From Asticcacaulis sp. (GTDB lineage Bacteria; Pseudomonadota; Alphaproteobacteria; Caulobacterales; Caulobacteraceae), in contig JANQAC010000001.1 in assembly GCA_024707255.1 (NCBI GenBank), positions 868,001 through 932,000 of the forward strand: a stretch of 64,000 nucleotides of DNA, written 5' to 3'. The notes under the pieces are model-generated. The model saw only the letters and a program-made list of their open reading frames with translations. It ran no database searches and had not been told where the DNA came from. The translations under genes and the position numbers were made by a program. Below, piece after piece: positions 27,276 through 35,696 of this stretch (the stretch's first letter is position 1; every line of letters starts with the position of its first letter).

Positions 27276-28691
27276 CTACGGCCGCCAAACAAACGTCGCC
27301 ACAGCCCCTGCTGGCAAGGTATAGCCAAACGTCTTCCCCTGCGCCTTCACCGAAAACGCCGTCGCCGCCGCATTGCCATTCAGCGCGATCAGCACCAGCG
27401 ATCCATCCGGATTTTTAAACGCCACATTGGAAATCCCGTCCGCCTCATTGGACGCCACCCGCACCGCCCCCGCCTTGACGAATTTCGACGCATGGCCAAA
27501 AGCGTAATATTCGATATTTTTCGTCACCGCACCGGTCGTCGAATTGATGGTCACGATGCCCCGGCAATCGCCGCACCCGCCCTTGTGCGGCCCGAAATTC
27601 TCATCCAGCGCCAGGTTCCACATCAGCACGCCCTTCGCCCAGTTGCGCGTCGAGCCGATGATCAGGTTCTTTACCGTCCAGTCGAAGGTATCGCTGAATT
27701 TCGGCGCCCATTCGCCGCCCGAACATTCGGTGAAATAGGCGTCCTTGTCCGGATGCGCCTCATGCACCGGCCCCTGCGCCGCCACATCGCCATTATAGCA
27801 ATGCCAGGCCACGCCCGCGACGTAAGGGCTGGCCTTCGCATCGCCCAGAACCGTCAGCGGAGAGGACGGCAAATCCCAGTTATGGTCATAATCGAGGATC
27901 TTCGTCCGGTCGCCGTCAGCCTTCAGTTTCGGCCCCAGAAACCCGCCGATAAAGGCGGCGCGCGACTCCGGTTCCACCCGCATCCCCGGATAGGAATCCG
28001 GCTCGAACCCCGGCTCATTCTGCAGGGTCAAAAGCGTGATATCGATACCTTCCGAACGCATATCGGTTAGGTAGCGGCTGAGATAATCGGCAAAGTTGGG
28101 GTAGGCGTCCGGCTTCAGAGACCCTTGAATGAGGCTGTCCGTCGTTTTCATCCAGCCCGGCGCCGACCATGGCGAGGCCATCACCGTCAGTTGCGGATTA
28201 AGCGCCAAAGCTTGCTTCACCGCCGGAATGACATCACCCTTCGCCGCGTCTATCGAGAAATGCGCCATAGCCGGATCGGTCTGCCCCGCCGGCATGTCAT
28301 CGTAGCTATAATGCTCGCGCGAAAAATCCGAAGCGCCGATAGTCAGGCGCATAAAGCTGAAATTCAGACCCTCGGCGCCAAACAGATCGCCCATCAGGGC
28401 GTCACGCTGATCATCCGTCATCCTGTTGCGGATCAGGTAGGCCGAAGCATCGGTCATCGCCGCACCGAACCCCACCATGCTCTGGTAGCTCTGCGCCGGA
28501 TCGATCGTGATCACCGTGCCCGAAGCCGCCGCGCCGAAATGCACATCTCCTTGCGGCGCCAGCAGCTTCGACTGGTCGGCGTCGGTCTCCCACACCTTGA
28601 CTGCCGGATGGCTACCCGCCAATCCGCCGGCCGCACATCCGCCTAAGCCCATCAGCGCGGCCAATACCGCCACCTGAAAAATCCGCATCAT
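27276..28691 (-). CDS. Glycoside hydrolase family 30 lipoprotein
   Basis: Secreted retaining beta-glycosidase anchored by lipid, 471 residues. Lipobox LGGC (Cys19) after a short signal peptide. The (beta/alpha)8 barrel has acid/base Glu226 in LTLQNEPGF and nucleophile Glu322 in YFTECSGGEW, as in GH30; the domain starts at SMVGFGAAMTDASAY and a beta-sandwich closes the C-terminus (LVLIALNGNA, GAVATFVWRP). GH30 members cleave beta-1,6-glucan, glucosylceramide or beta-xylosides; the GH3 enzyme and TonB receptor upstream make oligosaccharide release from a beta-glucan the likeliest role, but the exact linkage is not determinable. It is the last gene of the LacI-flanked operon, 8 bp from the halogenase gene. 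Confidence 0.92.
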   Translation of the reverse strand: MMRIFQVAVLAALMGLGGCAAGGLAGSHPAVKVWETDADQSKLLAPQGDVHFGAAASGTVITIDPAQSYQSMVGFGAAMTDASAYLIRNRMTDDQRDALMGDLFGAEGLNFSFMRLTIGASDFSREHYSYDDMPAGQTDPAMAHFSIDAAKGDVIPAVKQALALNPQLTVMASPWSAPGWMKTTDSLIQGSLKPDAYPNFADYLSRYLTDMRSEGIDITLLTLQNEPGFEPDSYPGMRVEPESRAAFIGGFLGPKLKADGDRTKILDYDHNWDLPSSPLTVLGDAKASPYVAGVAWHCYNGDVAAQGPVHEAHPDKDAYFTECSGGEWAPKFSDTFDWTVKNLIIGSTRNWAKGVLMWNLALDENFGPHKGGCGDCRGIVTINSTTGAVTKNIEYYAFGHASKFVKAGAVRVASNEADGISNVAFKNPDGSLVLIALNGNAAATAFSVKAQGKTFGYTLPAGAVATFVWRP

Positions 28692-28699
28692 CTCCTCCG

Positions 28700-30304
28700 T
28701 CAGGCCTTACAGGTGGCCTCTATATATTGCGCATGGCTCGGCATTGCGGCCACGCATTTGCCAATCACACCACTGATATCATTGAGATATTTGACAATCT
28801 CATCTTCCGCGCGCAGATCAACGAACGGATCGTAACCGTCCGGAATCAATCCCTGCCCGATCAGCACCTGTATCCAGCTCTCATCGACGAAAAGCTCCTC
28901 GCCTGTCTTGAAGAACCGTCCGGCCACGCGCCACAAATCCAGCCGCTCGCGCAGGGCATCGGGGATATCCATATCCCGGCAATAGCGCCAAAATCCTTTG
29001 CCATTTGGGGGCCTGTCATCGCGCGTCGTCAGCTTGTAGTGCGCGATCAGGAAGTCGCGGATCTCGCGGTATTCCTCATCGACCAGCCGGTTGAAACTGT
29101 CGCGCTGCGCCGGCGCGAACCCGCTGTCAGGAAAGAAGGCCAGTAACCGTAAAATCACGCTCTGGATCAACTGGATCGAGGTCGATTCCAACGGCTCCAT
29201 AAAGCCGGAGGACAACCCCACCGCTACGACATTCTTATCCCACACCTTGCGGCGCTTGCCCGTGCGGAAGTGGATCACCCGCGGCTCCGCCAGCGCCTCG
29301 CCATCGAGATTGCCCATCAGCACCGCCGTGGCCTCATCATCACTGATATAGCGTGAGGAAAAGACATGGCCATTGCCGATGCGATGCTGCAACGGAATCC
29401 GCCATTGCCAGCCGGCCTTGTGCGCAATCGAGCGCGTATAGGGCGTCAACAGTTCGGATTTTCCGAGGACCGGCTCGCCGGTCCGAGGCAAGGCCGACTG
29501 GCCGCCCGAGCCGTTGCGAGGTAAAGCCTGCGCGGCGTCTGAGCGCTCAAAGGAACAAGGCACCGCCACGGCGCGATCACATGGCAGCCAATGCGACCAG
29601 TCCTCATAACCGGCACCCAGGGTCTGTTCGATCAGCAGCGCCCGCATCCCCGAACAGTCGATAAACAACTCCCCCTCGACTACCGCGTCACTCTCCAGCA
29701 CCACACCTTCGATAAAGCCATCCTCGGCCCGCTGATTGACCTTGACGATCTTCCCCTCGGTGCGCTTCACGCCCAGCGCTTCAGAGTATTTGCGCAGGTA
29801 GAGCGCATAGAGCCCGGCATCGAAATGATAGGCATAGGCGATATCATTAAGCGGCGAAGCCTTCATATCCGGCCGCGCCCGCATGAACTTGTTGGCATAG
29901 GCCGCCGCCGTATTGATCGAATAGTCGGCGAAGCGTTCCGACACCTTCCCGGTGCCACGCATTTTCAGCCAATACTGGTGCATCCTGAGCCACCCCAGGT
30001 CCTGGCCGATCTTGCCAAAACCGTGGATATAGCTGTCCCCCTCATGGCCCCAGTTGGTGAATTCGATCCCCAGCTTGAAGGTCGCCTGTGTGCTCCTGAT
30101 GAAATCGGTCTCGTCCAGTTCCAGCAGGTGATTGAAACGCTTGATCGCGGGAATGGTCGCCTCACCGACGCCGATGGCGCCGATCTCCTCGGATTCCACC
30201 AGCTCGATTTCCAGCCCCTTTCGAGCGAGCTTCGCCAACAACGCCGCCGCCATCCAGCCCGCCGTCCCGCCGCCAACGATGACCACTTTGTTCAAGGGAA
30301 TCAT
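28700..30304 (-). CDS. Tryptophan-halogenase-like flavoprotein with in-frame palindromic insert
   Basis: FAD-dependent protein of the tryptophan 7-halogenase family, 534 residues. FAD-binding GGGTAGWMAA at 11-20, the catalytic lysine equivalent Lys77 in ATFKLGIEF, and the halogenase signature WQWRIP at 299-304 are all present. Such genes recur beside Caulobacter/Xanthomonas TonB receptors in sugar loci, where no halogenation has been shown and the substrate is unknown. Residues about 252-284 (SDAAQALPRNGSGGQ and SALPRTGEPVLGKSE) interrupt the usual link to LTPYTRS and are encoded by a GC-rich palindromic stretch at 29453-29551. Frame is intact through the insert. It lies between GH3 and GH30 genes. 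Confidence 0.92.
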   Translation of the reverse strand: MIPLNKVVIVGGGTAGWMAAALLAKLARKGLEIELVESEEIGAIGVGEATIPAIKRFNHLLELDETDFIRSTQATFKLGIEFTNWGHEGDSYIHGFGKIGQDLGWLRMHQYWLKMRGTGKVSERFADYSINTAAAYANKFMRARPDMKASPLNDIAYAYHFDAGLYALYLRKYSEALGVKRTEGKIVKVNQRAEDGFIEGVVLESDAVVEGELFIDCSGMRALLIEQTLGAGYEDWSHWLPCDRAVAVPCSFERSDAAQALPRNGSGGQSALPRTGEPVLGKSELLTPYTRSIAHKAGWQWRIPLQHRIGNGHVFSSRYISDDEATAVLMGNLDGEALAEPRVIHFRTGKRRKVWDKNVVAVGLSSGFMEPLESTSIQLIQSVILRLLAFFPDSGFAPAQRDSFNRLVDEEYREIRDFLIAHYKLTTRDDRPPNGKGFWRYCRDMDIPDALRERLDLWRVAGRFFKTGEELFVDESWIQVLIGQGLIPDGYDPFVDLRAEDEIVKYLNDISGVIGKCVAAMPSHAQYIEATCKA

Positions 30305-30310
30305 GATCCC

Positions 30311-30384
30311 TTCTCCTCCCCTGCGTTAGCGGGGGAGGTGTCAGCGCGAAGCCCGAAGGGCTGGTGTCGCTGACGGAGGGGGCC
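30311..30384. repeat. Palindromic repeat, family A
   Basis: Full A unit with GTCAGCG..AGCCCGAAGGGCT..CGCTGAC. It lies between the halogenase-like gene and the GH3 gene. Confidence 0.9.
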
Positions 30385-30401
30385 TTTCCTCACAAGTCTT
30401 A

Positions 30402-32315
30402 TCATTTACATTCCACCGGCTCAGCCACGGGCAATGCCCCGACCATTCCCGGTTTAGCATAGCTCAGCCCATAGCCCAAAGCGAACTGCGCCGCCGCCCC
30501 TGGACACCCCGCCGACGGCCAGTCAAACGACAAGGTGCCTTTGAAATCCTTCCCGCCAAACAGCACATCGGTCACGCCCCTGCCTTCCGTCCCCGGCAGC
30601 CACGCCGCCACAAAGGCATCCGACAGGTTGAGCAAATCATTGGCATAGAGGGTGCGGCCCGATTCCAGCACCGTAATCACCGGCTTGCCCTTGCCGGAGA
30701 CCGCCTGCAAGACTTTCACATCTTCCGGGTAACGCGCCGTATGCGACAGATTGCTGATATCCCCCGCCGTCTCGGCGTAGGGCGTCTCTCCCACCACCGC
30801 GATCACCGCGTCATATTGCGCAATATCTACGCCCGCAGCATCCGCGCTATAGGTCACATTGCCCGCTCCCGCCTCGGCCTTGATGCCGGCCAGGATACTG
30901 TCGGCATTGGGGAAATCCGAATTGGCATTGTCCGTGCCCTGCCAGGTGATCGTCCACCCGCCGGTCTGGTTGCCGAGATTGTCGGCGCTCTTGCCGACCA
31001 CCAGAATTTTCGCACCCTTTTTCAGCGGCAAAGCAGAGCCCTCGTTTTTCAGCAATACCAGCGATTCCGATACCGCCCGCCGCGCCAGATCGCGTGCCTG
31101 GATCGCCGAAACCTTCCCAGCATACGGATTACTCGACGGCCGCGCCCCAAAAATCTTCGCCCGCATCTTTACCCGCAGTATCCGCGTCACCGCGTCATCG
31201 ATGCGCGACATCGGAATGGCGCCGCTCTCGACATCGGCCACGGTCGCATCAATGAACTTGTCCCACTCCAGCGGCACCATCATCATGTCGATGCCGGCAT
31301 TGATCGCCTGCGGACAGTGATAATTCAGGCACCCCGGCAATTGCCCGACCGCGTTCCAGTCGGAGATAATAAAACCATCGAAGCCCATCTTGCCTTTCAG
31401 CACGTCGGTCAGCAGGTATTCATCACCGTGCATCTTGCCGTAATCCTTGCCCGTGGCGCCGTCGGTCCACGAGGAATAGGAGGCCATCACGGTCTGCACG
31501 CCGGCGCCGAGCGCGCCATAATAGCCTTGGCCGTGGATATTCATCAGGTCGGCCTCGGACGACATGTTGACGCCCTGGTCCTTGCCGTTCTTTGTGCCGC
31601 CGTCGCCGATATAGTGCTTGGCCGTGGCCACCACGTTTCCGGCCTTCGAGAAATCACCCTGCATCCCGGTGACATAGGCCGAAGCGTAATCTTTCACCTC
31701 CAGCGGATCGGAGGAAAAGCCCTCATAGGTCCGCCCCCAGCGCTGGTCTTCCACCACGGCAAGCGTCGGCGCGAATACCCAGTTGATGCCCGTGGCGCGC
31801 ACAGCCTTCGCGGTTGCCGCACCGATCTCGCCGATCAGTTCCGGATCATGCGCCGCGCCCAGACCAATATTGTGCGGAAACAGCGTCGCCCCGATGACAT
31901 TGCCGTGGCCATGCACCGCGTCGGTGCCCCACAATAGCGGAATTTTCGTCTTCATGTCGGTCTTCATGGACGCGTCATAAAAGCCGTCCGACATCTTAGC
32001 CCAGTCCTTCAGGGTCGCGTGCTTCATCATATAGGGCCACGAGCCGCCGCCATTCAGCACCGAGCCAATGTAATGCTTGCGGATATCCTCCGGCGTCACC
32101 GCCTTGATCTCGGCCTGGGTCATCTGACCGATCTTCTGGCGCAGGGTCATCTGACTGACGATTTTGGCGATCTTCGCCTCCATCGCCGCATCCGGCCTGA
32201 TCGCCGAGTCGATATGCGGCCAGTCCTTCAGTTCCTGCGCCTGACTCAAGGGCGCGAACAACAGACACAGCGAGATCGAGCCGAGCAACGCCCGGCGGAA
32301 AGATGACTTGGACAT
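30402..32315 (-). CDS. Glycoside hydrolase family 3 beta-glucosidase, exported
   Basis: Periplasmic exo-acting beta-glucosidase, about 637 residues. Signal peptide MSKSSFRRALLGSISLCLLF..SQAQ; the first domain is the GH3 barrel with KHYIGDGGT and nucleophile Asp319 in GFIISDWNAVGQ; the second is the alpha/beta sandwich with the C-terminal block YPEDVKVLQAVSGKG. The ATG at 32315 is preferred over starts further upstream, which would be encoded by repeat sequence. With GH30 it should convert imported or surface-released beta-glucan oligomers to glucose. Member of the TonB receptor operon. Confidence 0.94.
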   Translation of the reverse strand: MSKSSFRRALLGSISLCLLFAPLSQAQELKDWPHIDSAIRPDAAMEAKIAKIVSQMTLRQKIGQMTQAEIKAVTPEDIRKHYIGSVLNGGGSWPYMMKHATLKDWAKMSDGFYDASMKTDMKTKIPLLWGTDAVHGHGNVIGATLFPHNIGLGAAHDPELIGEIGAATAKAVRATGINWVFAPTLAVVEDQRWGRTYEGFSSDPLEVKDYASAYVTGMQGDFSKAGNVVATAKHYIGDGGTKNGKDQGVNMSSEADLMNIHGQGYYGALGAGVQTVMASYSSWTDGATGKDYGKMHGDEYLLTDVLKGKMGFDGFIISDWNAVGQLPGCLNYHCPQAINAGIDMMMVPLEWDKFIDATVADVESGAIPMSRIDDAVTRILRVKMRAKIFGARPSSNPYAGKVSAIQARDLARRAVSESLVLLKNEGSALPLKKGAKILVVGKSADNLGNQTGGWTITWQGTDNANSDFPNADSILAGIKAEAGAGNVTYSADAAGVDIAQYDAVIAVVGETPYAETAGDISNLSHTARYPEDVKVLQAVSGKGKPVITVLESGRTLYANDLLNLSDAFVAAWLPGTEGRGVTDVLFGGKDFKGTLSFDWPSAGCPGAAAQFALGYGLSYAKPGMVGALPVAEPVECK

Positions 32316-32350
32316 GGGATAATCCTGAAGACAAAAGCGAAACGTTTTCC

Positions 32351-32423
32351 CTCTCCTCCCTATCGCTTGCGATGGGGAGGTGGCGCGGCGATCCATTCAT
32401 GGGTCGTCCGTGACGGAGGGGCG
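32351..32423. repeat. Palindromic repeat, divergent family A
   Basis: CTCCTCCCTATCG..CGATGGGGAGG stem, central GATCC segment and GTGACGGAGGGG. It lies in the leader of the GH3 gene. Confidence 0.8.
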
Positions 32424-32487
32424 CTCTTTCAAAACTCAAAAAGACATCCGGGGAAGGCCGGGAGGTGCCCTCCCCGGATAGCCAACA

Positions 32488-32518
32488 CCTGCCGCCACAC
32501 GCAATGAACGGCGGCAGG
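32488..32518. promoter_or_regulatory. Hairpin after the TonB receptor gene
   Basis: CCTGCCGCC, 13-nt loop, GGCGGCAGG, immediately after the receptor stop (32530). There is no T-run. It may protect the receptor mRNA 3' end and make receptor expression exceed that of the downstream enzymes. Confidence 0.5.
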
Positions 32519-32529
32519 CGCTCGGGGGA

Positions 32530-35364
32530 TTACTGGAACTTGTAGCTGACGCCGAAGAGGATCGTCTTGCCGTATTCCTCATAGATTTCCGGATAGGAAG
32601 ACCCATCCGCCGTCTTGTTCTCCGTCACCTTCAACTGGGTCTGGTAGTTCGAGTCAGTCAGGTTATAACCTTGCAGCAGGAAGGTAACGCCCTTGAGCGG
32701 GCCGTCCTGCATCTGGTAGCTAAGCTGGGCGTCAACCTGGTCGTCGGCCAGGATACGGGCCGCCGCGCGGTTGGCGTAAAGCGCATAGGTCTCGCCCAGG
32801 AAGGCCGAGCGGTAACGATAGCTCAGGCGCGCCGAGAACCCACCCCGCTCGTAATAGCCGGTCAGGTTGCCGACATCGCCGGAGAAGCCCGGCAGTTTCG
32901 ACGGATCGATATCATCGCCTGAGCGGATATTAGTCCAGCCACGCGAGAAGCTGCCGATCACGCCAAAGCCATTCAGCTTGTCCCAGATCAAAGCCCCATC
33001 CAACGCGCCGCTGAATTCGATACCGGAGACGTTCTTGCCGCCGCCGATATTGCTCGCGGTGCCGTCATCATTGATCGGCAGGGTAAAGCTGCCGATATTG
33101 CTGAGCGGCGTCACCCCGCTGGTATTGGTCCAGCCGGTGAAGTCGTAGTTGGAGACCGTCAGGTTACGAATATAGTTGCGCATCACCTTCTGGAAGCCGG
33201 CTACGCCGATATAGCTGGTCCGGTTGAAATAGCGCTCATAGGCCAGGTCAACACCATCGGCGATCCACGGCTTCAGATTCGGATTGCCGCCGGAGCCGCT
33301 CCAGGTCTGGGTCGTTATACTGACCGAAGCATTGCGGCTGGCGCGCATGTCCTCCATGCGCGGACGGGCCATGGCGCGGCTCATCGCAAAGCGCAGCACG
33401 GAATTGTCGTCCATGTCGTATATCAGGTTCAGGCTCGGCAGGAAGTCGCCATATTCCTTGCTGGTCGAGACCCACTGGCCGATCGCCGGCGAGCCGCGCT
33501 GGATGATCTCGTTACCGGCCGAGGTCTGCTTGGCGCCGACATATTGCAGGCCTAGATTACCGCGCAGGCCATGCCCGCCCATCTCCGTATCGATGTTCAT
33601 CTTGGCGAACAGGGTCACCAGTTCTTCATCGACCTGCCAGTACTTGTTGAGGTTGTCCTCGTTCAGGATGGCGCGACGGTCATAATATTTGTCGAGCACG
33701 CTGCCCAGATCATAGGACAGAACCTTGCCGAAGCCGGCAAAATCGAGATTGGTCGGTTCCTGCAGATCAGCCGCATCCACCGCCACGCGCGTACCATGAC
33801 AGTCATTGGTCGTCTGGTTCCAGCCCTTGAGGCAGAGATCCCATTCCTGCACACCCTTTTCCTTGGTGCGGTGCGAGTAGTCGACCCCCAGTTCAATACT
33901 CTTGAAGCCACCCCAGTCCATGTCATGCACGCCGCTGAAGCGCGCCGTCGCCAGTTGATCGACCACTTTCGGCTGACGGATGGCGCCGTCATGGCCCCAG
34001 CCGCCCCAGGGCGCCACGTCGCCGAGATAGACATTATCGGCGTCGGCATAGTTCAGACCCGGCGTAAGCTGCGGAAAGCCGCCAAAGGCGATGTTCTCGT
34101 CAATCGTATCGAAGGTGCGGCTGACCGGCGTCGGGTCCGTGCCGTAACCAGCATAGGTTTCGGCGATGCTTTCCTTACGCACGGAGCGCGAATAGCCGAA
34201 ATCAATCACCGACCGCCACGCACCGATGTTAAATCGGTTGTTCGAGCCGAAGGAGAACATTTCGTCGCGGCGCAGATTGTTGTCGTTGCGGATGATCGGC
34301 GCAATGCCGCTGATCGTCGCCTGCTGCACCACCGGCGTACCGCCGCGATCGGAGACCACCACATTCGAGAAGTGGATATCGTCGGTCCATTGCGTCTGAT
34401 ACCACTGCGCGCCGTGCGTCACTTCGTTCTGGTCAAAGACCGAGTAATAGAAGTCATTCACGCTGCGGAAATTGTCGTTCGGCTTGAAATCGAGCACGGC
34501 CATGTAGCCGTCGCGCGTCTGGCGGCGGGCGGTCGACCAGATTTCAACGCCGTGCAGACCAAACGCATCGGCATTGCCAAGGCGCGGCAGGCCGGTAACC
34601 GAGTCATTGCCCTGCTTGTCCCACCACCAGCTCTTGGAGTGCTGCAATTCCGACGGATCATCAAGGTGCGCATAGGAGAGCGCGACGCCCAGCTTGCCGT
34701 CCATGAACTGATCGATATAGGCCAGGCTGATACGATTACCATTGGCGCTGTAGCCCGGAACGATTTCGCCATTGGTATTGACCGAACCGCGCACATTCAC
34801 CGAAATGACGCGCTTGTTATAGTCGAGCGGGCGCACGGTATTCAGCACTACCGTGCCGGAAAGGCCCTGGCCGGTCAGGCCGGCATCCGGTGTCTTGTAG
34901 ACGATGGCCGAGGAGACCATTTCCGACGGATACTGGTCGAATTCGGCGGCGCGGTTGTCGCCGGAAGAGACCTGCATCCGGCCGTTCAGCAGCGTGGTCG
35001 AGAAATCGCCGGAAAGCCCGCGAATGGAGATGGTCTGCGACCGGCCGCCGACGCGCTGCGCCGCCAGGCCCGGTAGACGCGCCAGCGATTCGGCGATCGA
35101 GGCGTCCGGCAGCTTGCCGATATCTTCGGCCGAAACGGCTTCCACGATCGAGGTGTTCTTCTTCTTGATGGTCAGCGAATCCTGCAAGCCCTTGCGGATG
35201 CCGGTAACGATCACGACCTGGGTATCTTCGGCCGGCGCGGCCGCGGCCTCATCCTGAGCCTGGGCCGCTGTTGTCAGGCCGCCCAGCGCAATGGCGCAGG
35301 CCGCCGTAGTCATCAGAACCGTTTTAATGGACGCAGAACCGCGTCGCGTGACAGATTTCATCAT
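32530..35364 (-). CDS. TonB-dependent outer membrane receptor (Caulobacter/Xanthomonas type)
   Basis: Energy-dependent outer-membrane porin for a large substrate, 944 residues. Signal peptide up to about residue 36 (TTAAQA), a TonB-box-like VVIVTGIR, then a plug domain (SLTIKKKNTSIVEAVSAEDIGKLPD in pieces: NTSIVEA, EDIGKLPDASIAESLARLPG) and a 22-stranded barrel ending with aromatic FGVSYKFQ. These plug motifs are typical of the TonB-Xanth-Caul subfamily used for plant and algal glycans. It is the first gene of the operon TonB receptor-GH3-halogenase-GH30. Two LacI-type operators lie upstream (35429-35442 and 35571-35584), so repression by the adjacent LacI protein is expected. Confidence 0.96.
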   Translation of the reverse strand: MMKSVTRRGSASIKTVLMTTAACAIALGGLTTAAQAQDEAAAAPAEDTQVVIVTGIRKGLQDSLTIKKKNTSIVEAVSAEDIGKLPDASIAESLARLPGLAAQRVGGRSQTISIRGLSGDFSTTLLNGRMQVSSGDNRAAEFDQYPSEMVSSAIVYKTPDAGLTGQGLSGTVVLNTVRPLDYNKRVISVNVRGSVNTNGEIVPGYSANGNRISLAYIDQFMDGKLGVALSYAHLDDPSELQHSKSWWWDKQGNDSVTGLPRLGNADAFGLHGVEIWSTARRQTRDGYMAVLDFKPNDNFRSVNDFYYSVFDQNEVTHGAQWYQTQWTDDIHFSNVVVSDRGGTPVVQQATISGIAPIIRNDNNLRRDEMFSFGSNNRFNIGAWRSVIDFGYSRSVRKESIAETYAGYGTDPTPVSRTFDTIDENIAFGGFPQLTPGLNYADADNVYLGDVAPWGGWGHDGAIRQPKVVDQLATARFSGVHDMDWGGFKSIELGVDYSHRTKEKGVQEWDLCLKGWNQTTNDCHGTRVAVDAADLQEPTNLDFAGFGKVLSYDLGSVLDKYYDRRAILNEDNLNKYWQVDEELVTLFAKMNIDTEMGGHGLRGNLGLQYVGAKQTSAGNEIIQRGSPAIGQWVSTSKEYGDFLPSLNLIYDMDDNSVLRFAMSRAMARPRMEDMRASRNASVSITTQTWSGSGGNPNLKPWIADGVDLAYERYFNRTSYIGVAGFQKVMRNYIRNLTVSNYDFTGWTNTSGVTPLSNIGSFTLPINDDGTASNIGGGKNVSGIEFSGALDGALIWDKLNGFGVIGSFSRGWTNIRSGDDIDPSKLPGFSGDVGNLTGYYERGGFSARLSYRYRSAFLGETYALYANRAAARILADDQVDAQLSYQMQDGPLKGVTFLLQGYNLTDSNYQTQLKVTENKTADGSSYPEIYEEYGKTILFGVSYKFQ

Positions 35365-35428
35365 GTTCCTCCCCGGATCGGGTGCTATGCGCTCTTTGGG
35401 TGCCGTATAGGCGAGTTGATCCCGCCAT

Positions 35429-35442
35429 TGGAAGCGCTCTCA
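35429..35442. promoter_or_regulatory. LacI-type operator O1 upstream of TonB receptor
   Basis: TGGAAGCGCTCTCA, palindromic with centre AGCGCT. It lies 65 nt upstream of the receptor start, in the promoter region. It matches the sites at 35571 and 36835 (consensus TGRRAGCGCTCYCA). Confidence 0.75.
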
Positions 35443-35570
35443 ATTCCTGCGCCGCAGAATACGCCTCTGTCAAGCGCGACACCACGCACAAGCCCGTTTT
35501 CAGACACATTTGCCCCAATCAGAGACAAAATGTGTTCAATATGACACAAGGTTTAGGCTGAAACCATTTA

Positions 35571-35584
35571 TGGGAGCGCTCCCA
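35571..35584. promoter_or_regulatory. LacI-type operator O2, perfect palindrome
   Basis: TGGGAGCGCTCCCA. It lies about 207 nt upstream of the receptor start, 129 nt from O1, a distance that could allow DNA looping. Confidence 0.75.
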
Positions 35585-35588
35585 TTTT

Positions 35589-35659
35589 TCTCCTCCCCTG
35601 CGCAGCGGGGGAGGTGTCAGCGCAAAGCCCTTTAGGGCTGGTGTCGCTGACGGAGGGGC
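35589..35659. repeat. Palindromic repeat, family A
   Basis: Full A unit between O2 and the LacI gene stop. Confidence 0.9.
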
Positions 35660-35696
35660 CTGTTTTTAGCTTTAATCCCTATGCAAGGGCCTTACT

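Noticed and set aside
29453..29551. Possibility that the halogenase insert is a copy of family A or B
   Set aside because: It lacks the CTCCCC..GGGGAGG stem and GTCAGCG motif; it is a different palindrome.
30402..32396. Longer GH3 reading frame starting at 32396
   Set aside because: The first 27 residues derive from the family A repeat; the signal peptide begins at the later Met (32315).
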